NCBI GenBank assembly: GCA_918797485.1
Contig: CAKKNE010000004.1
Location: 4,030,001-4,094,000, forward strand
Reading direction: 5' to 3'
From: Pelagomonas calceolata
Taxonomy: Eukaryota > Sar > Pelagophyceae > Pelagomonadales > Pelagomonadaceae
DNA: 64,000 bases
The position numbers and the translations under genes were made by a program. Of the stretch, positions 28,268 through 38,454 are shown piece after piece (the first letter of the stretch is position 1; every line of letters begins with the position of its first letter). The notes under the pieces were generated by a model. The model had not been told where the DNA came from and searched no databases. It saw only the letters and a list, made by a program, of their open reading frames with translations.

Positions 28268-29323
28268 ATGGCGCGCCTTGCCCTTTGGGCCCTGGCAGCG
28301 GCGGCCGTCATGCCGACAGCCGGTGGACACGCCACTGCACAGACTCCACTGGCGAAGGGGCAGCCGCGGGCCAGGCTCCCGCGCCGCCTCGAAGGGTATT
28401 CAGCGCGCCGGCTCGCAGACGAGGACGATTGGACCGACGGCCCAGCTGGCTTTTGCGATGGCGACGAGGCCGAGCTGGGCGAGACGGCCTCGCGCGAGGA
28501 TTGCATCGACACCTGCGACGACGCGGGATACGAAGCCATGACGTGGGACACAATCAGCACGACGTGCTACTGCTTCATAGAGGAGTGGTGCGACTGCATC
28601 GACGAGTACGACGCGGAGGACGAGTGGTGCTGGTGCGGCGAGAAGGACGGGTTCGAGCCCGAAGAGATGTCCGAGAGCGAGTGCGCCGCGGCGGGATGTG
28701 AGTACGAGTCTGGTTCAGAAGACGGCGGGTGGACCGAGTGCAATTGTGAGGAAGCCATGTGCGCGTCGGCCGGGGGTGAGTGGCAGTGCGAGGCCTATGG
28801 GCCGATGGCTTTCAAGGGCTTCCCGCCGCCGGAGGTGTGCGGCTACAGCTCGTACTCATACTCGTACTCGTACGACCCGTTCATGCCCTGCCCCGACTTA
28901 GACAGCGCTTACCTGACGTGCGTGGAGACTGCGGACGACCCGGCGGCCGCGTCGGCCGGCCTCGGATGGAGTTGCTGCGACATCGGAACTTTCCCGACCA
29001 CCTGTTCCGGCATGCAAACGTACTCCGAGTTCCAGGACGCCTGCGGCGATCCGGCCCCCGAGTGTGCCGCGGAATGGACGGCCTACGTAGAATGCGTGTA
29101 CGCGGAAATCCTCGACGAGATCAATAACGACCTTTACGGGACCGCTCCTCTGGAGTGCGACCTCAACTGCAACCCGTCCGACCCGACGCCGCGGCCCGTG
29201 GCGGCGCCGGCGCCGACGCCGCTCGACGCGGCGCTCAAGGGGTCCGACGCGGCGGCGGCGCGCGGCCCGTTTTTTGCCGCCACCGCGGCTCTTCTCGGCG
29301 CCGCGACGGCGCTCGCTCGCTAG
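28268..29323 (+). CDS. Secreted Cys-rich acidic protein, possible GPI anchor
   Basis: A 351-residue protein. ATG at 28268 gives MARLALWALAAAAVMPTAGG, a signal peptide. The mature part is rich in Cys, Asp and Glu (many CxC and WCWCG motifs) with a short tyrosine-rich SYSYSYSYDP track. The C-terminal 22 residues are hydrophobic (FFAATAALLGAATALA), fitting a GPI signal or membrane anchor after a Pro/Ala spacer. No known domain seen. Probably a cell-surface or wall protein stabilised by disulfides. Confidence 0.65.
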   Translation: MARLALWALAAAAVMPTAGGHATAQTPLAKGQPRARLPRRLEGYSARRLADEDDWTDGPAGFCDGDEAELGETASREDCIDTCDDAGYEAMTWDTISTTCYCFIEEWCDCIDEYDAEDEWCWCGEKDGFEPEEMSESECAAAGCEYESGSEDGGWTECNCEEAMCASAGGEWQCEAYGPMAFKGFPPPEVCGYSSYSYSYSYDPFMPCPDLDSAYLTCVETADDPAAASAGLGWSCCDIGTFPTTCSGMQTYSEFQDACGDPAPECAAEWTAYVECVYAEILDEINNDLYGTAPLECDLNCNPSDPTPRPVAAPAPTPLDAALKGSDAAAARGPFFAATAALLGAATALAR

Positions 29324-29471
29324 CCCACCTCGGTCTACCACTCGGCGCCAATTCAAGTCAACTGGCCCGTTCGTTAGCATCCCCCCCGCCCTTGCCTGTA
29401 CTAGGCTGTAGGCAGCACATAAGTACAAGGCACCGTGACTTTACAAGCCTGAGGCAAACAAAGAGTAGTCC

Positions 29472-32400
29472 TTACTTCGCCTCGTACCAGTTCCCCGCCA
29501 CCGCCGCGTCCACCACGAGATCCACGTGCAACGGGTCTAATCCAATGTGGTCGAAGGGCCGCTCCATGAGCCGCACGAGCTCCGCGAGCGCCGCGTCCGC
29601 GTGCTCGGAAGGACCCTCGAGGATGACCTCGTCGTGGATCTGGAGTAGTAATGTATACCCAAGCTCCTTCAACACAGAAGAATCACCAATAGCGAGCATG
29701 GCCATCATCACGACGTCCGCCGCGCTCCCCTGAATCGGCGTGTTGATCGCCGCGCGCGCGCCTCGACCCTGCAGCGCTCGGTTTCTCTCCTGTAGATCAG
29801 GCAACCGTCGACGTCGACCCATCAGCGTAGTAGTATAGCCCGAAGCACGGGCAGCACTTATGGTGTCCTTCTGCCACCGCTCGACCTCAGGGCGGTCGTC
29901 ATACCACGCCCGTAACATACTTTGAGCTTCTTGTTGGGAGACGCCCCAGTCCTTGGCGAGGCCGTGGGCCGTCTTGCCGTAGGCTATCGAGAAATTCAGC
30001 GTCTTGGCCCGTCGTCGTTCCGCCGCGTACTTATCTTTGACGAGCGGCTTGTCACTGTCGCCCTGGGTGCCCTTCTCGAGGAGGACCTCGCCGTTCTCTA
30101 CCGCTTGCCGCACGTGGTCGAACATGCCTACTGCGGTTCTAGAATGAAAACACCCGCCTTCCCGGAACGCCGAGAGCATACTTTCACATTTCGCGACGTG
30201 GGCTAGCAGTCGTAACTCTAGCTGTCCGTAATCAGCGACAATGAGACTACAACCTTCCTTGGCCTTGAAGGCTTTCCGTATCAAATACTGGTCCTTGTCT
30301 AGGGCCGGTTGGTTCTGTAAGTTCGGTCGCCGCGACGACAACCTTCCCGTCTCCGTGTTCAGGTTCAGGGAACAATGGACTCTAGACTGTTCATCAGCTA
30401 AGTCTTGTAAAGGTTTGATGAAGGTGTTCAACATCGTATCGATACTACCCATGCTACATAGTGCATCTAAAGCTTCACAGGCCTCCTCGCCCTCGCGACC
30501 GCCCCCGAACGCGCTGTAGGCGTCTCCCCATTTCTGTTCTTTCGGCGTACCGGCGAGATCTCGCAACACGTCCGCCGTGCACGAGGCCCAGCCGGACTGC
30601 GTGAATTTTTGGGGTACCAATCCTACCGAACGTACGGTAAGTTTGCGCTTTGACTTTTTCGGTGTAGAAGGTAGCGAGAAGGTCTTCGGCGATGCTATGG
30701 AATGTTTCGATAATTGCGCCGTGTAGGAATCATCATCAGTCAGCAACGCTAACAATTGTTCCCGCGTCGACTCCCCAGGAACTTCTAGGGAACGCGCGTG
30801 GCAGGCCGCTTGGAGCTGTTTCAGATCTAATTCTTCGTAGACCGCGTGCAGGTCTGATTTCTCAACTACTACAGGAGCCTTGTACGCCTTGCTGTCCTCG
30901 AGCAGCCGCGCCCGCAACTGGTCCTTCTTGCCCGACAGTTTCAGGGACCGGGCTCGTAGCGCGTCCTTCATCTCAGCTACCGTATTCAGAGCATCGATCT
31001 CCGCGATGGAGAGCGGTGGCGGCCCCTCATCCTGTACTGTTTCAACAATTCCCGCGTCCGCGTTTCGTAATCTCTCCACTAACTCGGCCTTCGTGCCCGT
31101 GACCTTCAGCTCCCGTCGTTGGCATTCCTCCTTGAGTAGTTTCGCCGTGGCCTTGGCGTAGAACTCCTCTTTTGTGACTAACACCTCCTCGTCTCGCTCT
31201 TCCTCCACTTCCGGAATTTCTGATGCCGGGAGGTCCACGTCGAACTCCCGCTCCCGCTCGAGGATCTCGCCGGTCTTCTGGTTCGCCGACCCGCCGAACA
31301 GCAACGTCTGGATCTGTTTTGATGAAGCGGGGTTGAAGAGCCGGCCGTCTTCGCCCATGACCGACACGCACCAGCTCCGAAACGTCTCGAGCGCGGCCTC
31401 CTTGTCCTCCTCGGCCTGCCTTTCTACGGCCTGCAAGTGGCCCGCGGCGTCGACGTGGATCCTGCGCGGAACGAGACGTGAAGACGCCATCGACGCGACT
31501 GTGTCATATCGGCCACGTCGACGCCATCGCCGCGACCGCGTCACGTTCAAGTATATTGAAAACGCTGCGTCGCGGACCCGACGGCCTCCATGTCCGTCAG
31601 CAGATTCCCGAACGGCACGAAGTACCTCTCATAGAAGTCCCACATCGTCACCGGCGTGTCACTCGCAGAGGGATTGTTCCCCATGGGCTCCCAGGCTTGT
31701 TGGGAGAGCTTCTGCTTCAATACGTCGTGCACCTCCCACGTCGACTTCGCGTCGTAGGCCGCGTAGCACACGAACGCGTCTCGTGTTAATGGGTCCGTCT
31801 GCATCTTCAGGACGTCGAGATATGATTTCTTGTCAGAGCCTTCGCCCTCGACGCGCTTCTTCCGGAAAAATTCCGGGAACAGCGTCTTCATCGAGACCTT
31901 GGCCCTCCCATCAGACAACAAATCTCGCCCCAGCGCTTCGAGCGAGTAGCCGTCGCCGCCATGCGTCCGTAACCGTGCGGAATCATACAGGCGAGCCATG
32001 TGCATCGTGTCGCCCCCGAAGCCGTGCATGTCTAGCTCCATGTTCTCGACGACGTGCCGGTCAAACCCGTAGTTGTGCCAGACTTTTTTTAGTTCGCTTG
32101 ATGCGAAGAAGTCCTTGAATTCGTTGAGGACATCCGGCACGGTCGTGTCGACGAAGAGGGCTTTACCCTTGTCAACACCGTCGTAGGAGAAGTCCGGTCC
32201 CGAGTAGACCGTGAAGCACGTAACGACACCGTTGCCCACCGGTCCCTCACGACTTAAGTCGATGCCGTCGACCTCCGTGTCCACAGCATGATATCGGTCT
32301 GAAGCTGTGGCTAGTCTATCGGCTACTGCTCGTGCTTTTGAAACGTCGTTGACAATAACAACATCGTCGTAGGCTATGGGCAATTCCGGGGCCGTTTGGA

Positions 32401-32614
32401 CCTCTTCATTAGAATAGACCGGCACGCTCTGTTGCGTTGTTTGGGCCGGCGCGACGAGCTCGGCGCGCGACGCCGCGACGCTCGCGAGTCTGGTTAGGCG
32501 TCGAGGCCGCAGCGCCGGCCGCAGCGCCCGCGCCCCGCGGCGGGCGAGGAGCAGCGCCACGATGAGTCGTTTGCCGCGCGAGCGGGCGCCTGTTTCTGCC
32601 CCCAGTCGCGCCAC
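29472..32614 (-). CDS. Organellar family-A DNA polymerase (POP type) with three SAP motifs
   Basis: Two exons (32614-31578 and 31461-29472), about 1008 residues. N-terminal 3'-5' exonuclease: HAVDTEVDGIDL (Exo I), WHNYGFDRHV (Exo II), YAAYDAKSTWEV (Exo III). Polymerase: VADYGQLELRLLAHVAK (motif A), RRRAKTLNFSIAYGKT (B) and LLLQIHDEVILEG (C). Between them lie three SAP-like helices, LLKEECQRRELKVTGTKAEL, MKDALRARSLKLSGKKDQL and LQAACHARSLEVPGE. The intron (31577-31462, 116 nt, GTCCGC...CGCAG) restores MEAVG-IHVDAAG. Plant-type POPs replicate plastid and mitochondrial DNA. No in-frame ATG exists near the 5' end; 32614 is a GTG, so an upstream exon or a non-ATG start is likely. Confidence 0.88.
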
Positions 32615-33100
32615 CTTGCTAGCTCCGGCGGCGCGCGATGCGCGTCCGCGAGCGCGGCGAGGCGATCACCGGGCCAACGCCAGGTGTACGTACGCGTCCA
32701 GGCTTTTCTCAATACTATGCGCGTGCGCGTAAACTCGGCCGCTCTTCTCCAGTTTTGTAGCTAGCGCTCCTGTAAGACACTAGCGAGACTAGTGTCTTAC
32801 CGACCGCTATCACTATTTTTCAGGCACGTGCACGCTAACAATTGGGCGTCGTTGTGAGAAGGAGGCTGCGCAGCGCACCCATCGCTGCGAATCGATAGCG
32901 CAACTGCAGCGGCGCAACGCATAGATTCCCATAGCACGAGTTTGCGACCCTTTTCAACCAGAGCTGCAGCGAGCGGCGCGCGTCAATCAAAACGCATCGT
33001 CATCGTTTCGTCGAGTCGCAATATACCACTCTTGAGCTGGACGGCGAGCGGCGCAACTCTCGAAGCACATCGACATCGGTGCTTCGACAGAGGCGCGACG
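32615..33100. other. Divergent promoter region, DNA polymerase / HTTM gene
   Basis: Holds the perfect palindrome at 32772-32800. May also contain the missing first exon of the polymerase gene; I see no convincing exon. Confidence 0.45.
32772..32800. promoter_or_regulatory. Perfect inverted repeat of promoter motif GTAAGACACTAG
   Basis: GTAAGACACTAG, five spacer bases, then CTAGTGTCTTAC: two 12-base arms that match exactly. Sits in a divergent promoter. Likely binds a dimeric transcription factor (inference); alternatively a hairpin in a leader RNA. Confidence 0.55.
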
Positions 33101-35023
33101 ATGCCCCGCAAGACGCCAAGCAAAAAGAGCCCAAAAAAACGGAGCACCAAAGGCAGCACCGACGACGACGAGCCCTCGACGAGCCTCGGTACCGTGTTCC
33201 GGGAGAGCGGCGGATTAGCAGCTATCGTAGCGGCCGCGGCCGTCGGCGTGAAAGCAGGATATGCGCACTACGTCCTCCTCGTCTTGGTACTCTACGTCGT
33301 GACCAACGAAGGAAGGAGAAACGCCGTCGTGCACTGGTGGTGCCGCGCCCTGAGGCCATTCACGCCGAATCAAAGGAGGGCGTTCTGGCTGCTGCAATTC
33401 TTATCGATTTTTGCGGACATCACGCGCTACGGCCCGGAGTTCAAGGATTATATAAGAAATGTAACCCTGGACCCGTGGCGGCGGCCTCAATTAGTCGGCG
33501 CGGCCTGGCTCTGGTGCGAGGAGCGGGACCTGTCGCTGTTCGCGCCACCATCTGGAAAGGGCGCCCTACCTTTGGTAGACTTGCTGGCTAGGCGTCTCAC
33601 AAACGTGCCTTTGGATCAATGTCGGAGAAGGATGACGTTGGTTGGTTGGGTGACCGGCGTGGGGCATTTACTGGGCGTCGTCGGCGTCTTCCCGCGGTTA
33701 TCAGCACTCATCGCCGGATCATCATTGCTCTTCCTGCAAGCGTTGCATCAGCTCGGGAGCGGTTCGAACCACCGGTGGTTATTACCTTCATTATCAGCGT
33801 TATGTCTATCCATAGACAATAGAAAAGAATCGTATGGACGAAGACTTTTGTTAGTGCTCACGGTGGCCATCTTCGCGAGCGCGGGCTACATGAAGTTGTG
33901 TAATGGCCCGGACTGTTCTATGGAATGGGCCTCGGGTGCATCATTGAGATGGTCCCTCGCCAAACAAAACCCCGTCGAGAGCGGACTTTATATGAGAGAA
34001 TTGCTCCGTGATTCTGAGTTGTTGGCGCGACTGGCGTCCATTTCTACATTAATCGTCGAGTGCGGCGCGCCCCTCGCACTACTCGCCACACCCAAAATCA
34101 GGAATCTCCTGTGCTGGGCCTGGGCCGCCTTCCACGTGAATATATTTATTGCGATGCCGAACGTCAATTACTTACCGTCCGCCGTCGTGTATCTTACGTT
34201 GTTGGTGGACTGGGGGTCACCTCAAGAACCCGTCAAAAGACGTGGAGGCTTCGTCAAGGCTATACTGGGGTGCCTCGTCGTCGCAGCGGCCACCATCACC
34301 ACAGCAACTAGATCACAGGCCTGGCCCTTCACGTGCCTGCCCATGTTCTCGCCGAGACGAGACTCGTCATGGAGCAAAGAATGCATGACCTTGAATCAAA
34401 CAAGAATTTTTATGAAAGAGCGCCATGCCACGACGATGGCGTCGCGGCAGTGGGCCTCGGTACTACTAACGTGGTACGACCCCGTGGACCACGTTATTTT
34501 ACATGGGCCATTTGCGGACGGCGGGCATGAGTTACGCAAGTACGGGAAGCTGATGCGGGTCTTGAGCGCGGAGTTGCGCTACCAGGAAGCACACGCGCGG
34601 TCGTACGACGGCGGGAGGGCGCCGGCCGCCTTCGCCTTGGATGATGCGATCCTGGCCGACGCGTCGTCGCAGGAGTCGCTGGCGTCGTATTGTGCGTATG
34701 CCAACGCTACTGACGAACTGGCGAGGTGCGCTTCTGTCGCACATCGGCTGAAGAAAGTGGCCGCTCCCTCGGAGAAACCAAAACCGAAGGCCGTGCTCGT
34801 GGCGGCTTCATTAACGCACCGTCAGTGCGGCCCCGAGGGCCCGCGGGACGCTGTCGTCGCTGTTAGGCGTATTGACGGCGCCGCTCCGTGCTCCATACCG
34901 GGCGCGGCCCTCACAGCATACTGGACGGCCGACGCCGAGAACGTGCCCGAAGGCCGGCAGCCGGCCCTCGACGTGACGCGAGCCTTCTGCCAGCATCTCA
35001 CGGGCATCTCAAGGTACTATTAA
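33101..35023 (+). CDS. HTTM / vitamin-K gamma-carboxylase-like membrane protein
   Basis: A 640-residue protein with ATG at 33101 and a Lys-rich N-terminus (PRKTPSKKSPKKRSTKG). Many hydrophobic spans follow. The segment ASAGYMKLCNGPDCSMEWAS and the later AAFHVNIFIAMPNVNYLPSAV with an adjacent IVECGAPLALLA resemble the HTTM (horizontally transferred transmembrane) domain shared with vitamin-K-dependent gamma-carboxylase. The C-terminal 200 residues are soluble and Cys-containing, with no known fold seen. Enzyme activity is not provable from motifs. Converges on the RAB3GAP1-like gene with only two bases between stop codons. Confidence 0.6.
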   Translation: MPRKTPSKKSPKKRSTKGSTDDDEPSTSLGTVFRESGGLAAIVAAAAVGVKAGYAHYVLLVLVLYVVTNEGRRNAVVHWWCRALRPFTPNQRRAFWLLQFLSIFADITRYGPEFKDYIRNVTLDPWRRPQLVGAAWLWCEERDLSLFAPPSGKGALPLVDLLARRLTNVPLDQCRRRMTLVGWVTGVGHLLGVVGVFPRLSALIAGSSLLFLQALHQLGSGSNHRWLLPSLSALCLSIDNRKESYGRRLLLVLTVAIFASAGYMKLCNGPDCSMEWASGASLRWSLAKQNPVESGLYMRELLRDSELLARLASISTLIVECGAPLALLATPKIRNLLCWAWAAFHVNIFIAMPNVNYLPSAVVYLTLLVDWGSPQEPVKRRGGFVKAILGCLVVAAATITTATRSQAWPFTCLPMFSPRRDSSWSKECMTLNQTRIFMKERHATTMASRQWASVLLTWYDPVDHVILHGPFADGGHELRKYGKLMRVLSAELRYQEAHARSYDGGRAPAAFALDDAILADASSQESLASYCAYANATDELARCASVAHRLKKVAAPSEKPKPKAVLVAASLTHRQCGPEGPRDAVVAVRRIDGAAPCSIPGAALTAYWTADAENVPEGRQPALDVTRAFCQHLTGISRYY

Positions 35024-35025
35024 CA

Positions 35026-37578
35026 TTACTCATTTCTCACAATCGCCGTAGCGTAGCACACTTCGCCGTTCGCCTCGGATGCGTAGGCGCGCGTGCCGTC
35101 GGCCGCCCAGAGCACGTACTCCCGTATTGTCGGTGGAGGGAGGAAGCCGTCCGTGGCGGCGTAGGAGCGCAGGACATTGGCCACGGCGCGCCTCTCATTC
35201 AGATCATCTACTGCGACGGATTTCGCGGCGAGGAGGCGCTCGGCTAGATATTTGGCATCCTCACCATCACCCAACCTTGAAAGCAAAGCCGTCGCCCGGC
35301 CCATGAGCCCTTCGGCCGCGGCGACGGCCGCTATCAAGGAAGACGCTGCACCGATCACTGAAGAATCACACTCGACGCCAACCATGTCCGCCGTCTCCGT
35401 CCGTTCCACGGCCTCGACCAGGGAAGCACATTTTAAATCAACCTGCTCGATGGCCGCCTCCACGCACGCCAGCGGTATACACGCATCTCGTAACACGAAG
35501 ACGGCCGTCGTGGCCGCACAAGCTAATAGTTGCCCGAGGACCCAGCGCGGCCGCGCCGTTTCCAGCGCGTGCAGGGCGGCCTCCGCCTCGTTCTCAGCGT
35601 CGAAGAGCGGTTTCAAATCAGAACACGGCGTCGCTTCCACCACATCCCATAAAGCTTCGACCTGAGGATCCACGTCAGTGTCGGGCTCACAAGCGGCGGG
35701 ATGGGCCCACCTCCAAAAATCCGCGACGGTCGCGTGCGGGTGGCTCGCCTTGAAAGCGCCGACGTCGGACGCGACCGTTGCCAAGCGCAGGTCCTCGCGC
35801 CTCTTCGCCGCTGCGTCGCCGTCGCCGTGGCGGTCCAGCTCATCAGCCTCTCGTTCCAGCTTCGGGGAGCAGGCGATCTGGACCGCCATGCCATCTTTCT
35901 GAGAAGTAGCTTCCGACGAGGAGCACCTTATTGACAAATCTACGGTCGCGATCAGTTTCTGCAAGGCGCAACCCGTTTCCAGGGCACCTACACTATCACA
36001 GACGTCCACCCGGCGACGCCCGCAGTATACCGATGAAGCGCTCCTTTCTCGCAAGGCGCCGCCATCTTCAGGCAAGCTCGGTGTGTAACAGAGCGGCCGT
36101 TTCGCATCCCACCTTGATCGTAACGCCTCGAGGAACGTCGCCCAGACGCAACTCATGGCTTCCAGGGAAGAGAGGCCGCCCAGCCGCAACGCTAATAGGG
36201 CCAACGCGTCGTGGGCGCCGCACGTCTTTGCCGAGGTGGTCGTGGGCGCACACGCGTCGTCGTCCTCCTCTTCCTCATCAGAATCCATGGCCGGTCTTGA
36301 ATCTCCAAGGACCTCCCGCACCAAAGCGTCCAGGCGGTCCGGGATTATAGTTTTTGTCCGGCCAGCTAGCAAACGAGCGGTCTCAGCGAAGGGCCCGTCC
36401 TCGAGGTCACCTGCGAAGTTATCTAACGTAGCATCGCTCGGATTCGCATCGGCCAGTAGTTTCGCGGCGGATAAGGCTGAAAGAATATCGGCCAGCGGCG
36501 TTTCCTCGTCGTCAAAACGAACCGAAGCCGTCCACGCCGGGCACCGCAACTCGTCGAACGACGTGGGATGCGTCACGAAGGCGTCGTCGATCAATTGGGA
36601 AGCGTTTCTAGGCGGCCAGCGCGCTTGCACGGTTACTGCTGATAAAGGTTCCCGCGCGGCGCCCCACAACGGTTCGTTGCGCCGATACTCGGCGCCCGCC
36701 AAGCGAGCCCCCACTCCGACAGGTTGCGTGCGCCAGCGTTGTCTCACTCTAGAAGCCCCAAAGGCCGGCTCGGGCGGTCGCTCGCGGGACCACGTCCTCA
36801 TTGCCGCTATGAAACACTGGTCCGACTTTTGACAGACCTTCGCCACGAGGTCGTGGCAGCGCAGGCCGCGGCCTTCTTCCATGTCGACACTGATATCCGC
36901 CGCTGCACTGCGCGCCGCCGACGCCCCCCTTATGACCACAGTGCGGTCGTCCCTTTCCACGACGACCACCGGCACCCTTGCTCTAGTCTGCGCCAGGGCC
37001 AGCGCCGCCGCCGCGAGGATGGTGCGAGAGCGAGCATCCACATCCTCCGGCGCTTTCACGAGCTCCACGATCTTGTCGAGGTGGTCTCCTTTCACGACGT
37101 CGCGGGCCGCCCGTACGAGTAACGTCGAACCCTCCTCCACTTTACGCGTCAGGCGGCTCTTGTGCGTCGCGTTCGTGATCACCAGCGCCTCGCGCATGCC
37201 GAAGAGGCTCCTTAATGTTTTCATTGTTTCTTCATCTCTTTCAGCATCAAAGAAGCAGCTCCAATCAGCACAAGGCCCGAAGTCGTCTTCACAAAATTGA
37301 TCGGGATGCTGCGGCGGCCACGCCGGCGCCCGGCCGTCGCTATGCAACGCAATATCATATGATCTACCTTCCAAGTCCCGCGTCGTCCTACGAGTGGTAC
37401 TGCTTCTCCTGAGAAACTGGCCGTCGTCATTCGCGCCCCAGTGTTCTAACGCGTCCGCGAGGATGCCGACGCCCCGTTCGAACGGCGTCGCCTGGGAGTA
37501 GTCCTCGTAGATCTCCGCTCTTGTTTCGTTTTCGTCGAGCTGGCGCAGGGCGCTGGGGTCTCTTAGTATTTGCGCCAT
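35026..37578 (-). CDS. RAB3GAP1: Rab3 GTPase-activating protein catalytic subunit-like
   Basis: An 850-residue protein, ATG at 37578. The strongest match to RAB3GAP1 is in the last third: FKASHPHATVADFWRWAHP, then VEALWDVVEATPCSDLKPLFD and AEAALHALETARPRWVLGQL, which follow the human FVRWYSPRDY ... MWVEAWETA ... LFDDTREAEKVLHYL block. An earlier motif (SRWDAKRPLCYTPSLP) also fits. RAB3GAP1 with RAB3GAP2 acts on Rab3 and as exchange factor for Rab18 in membrane traffic and autophagy. The N-terminal third is poorly conserved. Confidence 0.75.
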   Translation of the reverse strand: MAQILRDPSALRQLDENETRAEIYEDYSQATPFERGVGILADALEHWGANDDGQFLRRSSTTRRTTRDLEGRSYDIALHSDGRAPAWPPQHPDQFCEDDFGPCADWSCFFDAERDEETMKTLRSLFGMREALVITNATHKSRLTRKVEEGSTLLVRAARDVVKGDHLDKIVELVKAPEDVDARSRTILAAAALALAQTRARVPVVVVERDDRTVVIRGASAARSAAADISVDMEEGRGLRCHDLVAKVCQKSDQCFIAAMRTWSRERPPEPAFGASRVRQRWRTQPVGVGARLAGAEYRRNEPLWGAAREPLSAVTVQARWPPRNASQLIDDAFVTHPTSFDELRCPAWTASVRFDDEETPLADILSALSAAKLLADANPSDATLDNFAGDLEDGPFAETARLLAGRTKTIIPDRLDALVREVLGDSRPAMDSDEEEEDDDACAPTTTSAKTCGAHDALALLALRLGGLSSLEAMSCVWATFLEALRSRWDAKRPLCYTPSLPEDGGALRERSASSVYCGRRRVDVCDSVGALETGCALQKLIATVDLSIRCSSSEATSQKDGMAVQIACSPKLEREADELDRHGDGDAAAKRREDLRLATVASDVGAFKASHPHATVADFWRWAHPAACEPDTDVDPQVEALWDVVEATPCSDLKPLFDAENEAEAALHALETARPRWVLGQLLACAATTAVFVLRDACIPLACVEAAIEQVDLKCASLVEAVERTETADMVGVECDSSVIGAASSLIAAVAAAEGLMGRATALLSRLGDGEDAKYLAERLLAAKSVAVDDLNERRAVANVLRSYAATDGFLPPPTIREYVLWAADGTRAYASEANGEVCYATAIVRNE

Positions 37579-37973
37579 CGTTCCTGGCGCTGCGAATTAG
37601 TGTGTTTTATGGGCTGGTGTGCTTTGCGAGTAGTTTTTGGGCGTACCGCGTAGGACTTTTCGGCGCTGCCGTCGAAGTGGTGCCCGGGCTACTATTTCCA
37701 CTACTCAAGCCCGAGCCGTAAGCCAGAGCACCCGCGTACACAAGCCTTTTTTGCAAAGCCGAGCTAGCGGAAAGTAAAGGCACTAGCAAGCTGGGCTGTG
37801 TGCGCAGCGCCAGCTTAACCACGTTTTAATCGACACTACAGCTCGTGGATTGGGCATAACGAAAGTCGCACAGCATCTCTACACGCAGCGCTGTACCGTC
37901 TAACCGCCGCGGTATCGATTTCAGCCCTGCTGCACACTGCAGCCTATTTCATCGCCTGCTGCGATCAGCAACG
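37579..37973. other. Divergent promoter region
   Basis: Contains GGCACTAGC near 37781, close to the ACACTAG core. No gene seen. Confidence 0.4.
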
Positions 37974-38432
37974 ATGGGCAAAGCCAACAAGCAAAAGGCC
38001 AAGAAGTTGGCCAAGAAGCGCGCCAAGACGTTGCTCAAGGCGCGCGACGACGATGCGATGGTCATCGACGAAGAGACGCCCTCCGTCCCGCTCACCGGCC
38101 GCCAGAAGCACGCGCAAAAAGTGGCCGCGAAACGAGCGCTCCGGGCCGCGAAGCAGGACATTCAGCAGCAGCGCTGGGCCATTCCGAAACGGAGCGTCGA
38201 CCGCAAGGCCGAGCGCAAACAGCTTGTCGAGCAGGCGAAGGCGCTCCGCCGCGAGAATTCGGCCGCCGACGCCACCGACGCGCCGGCCCCGCCCGACGAC
38301 GCGCCCATGACCGAGAAACCGGCGTTCGCCTACGCCGTCGACGCGAAGAAGGCGCGAAAGGCCGCGAAACGGCGCGCGAAGGAGCGCGCGCGCGAGGCGC
38401 GATACGACGGCGACGTCCAGAAGACTCCGTAA
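37974..38432 (+). CDS. Small very basic, probably nucleolar protein
   Basis: A 152-residue protein beginning MGKANKQKAKKLAKKRAKTL. Lys/Arg/Ala-rich throughout, with helical stretches (TGRQKHAQKVAAKRALRAAK) and a short acidic/Pro spacer. The start resembles small ribosome-biogenesis factors, but no family is certain. Probably nuclear or nucleolar. Confidence 0.6.
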   Translation: MGKANKQKAKKLAKKRAKTLLKARDDDAMVIDEETPSVPLTGRQKHAQKVAAKRALRAAKQDIQQQRWAIPKRSVDRKAERKQLVEQAKALRRENSAADATDAPAPPDDAPMTEKPAFAYAVDAKKARKAAKRRAKERAREARYDGDVQKTP

Positions 38433-38454
38433 CTGTGTTGTTCACAAATCACTC

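Noticed and set aside
33760-33780. GGTTCGAACC-like T-arm string
   Set aside because: Lies inside the HTTM coding sequence and no cloverleaf can be drawn around it.
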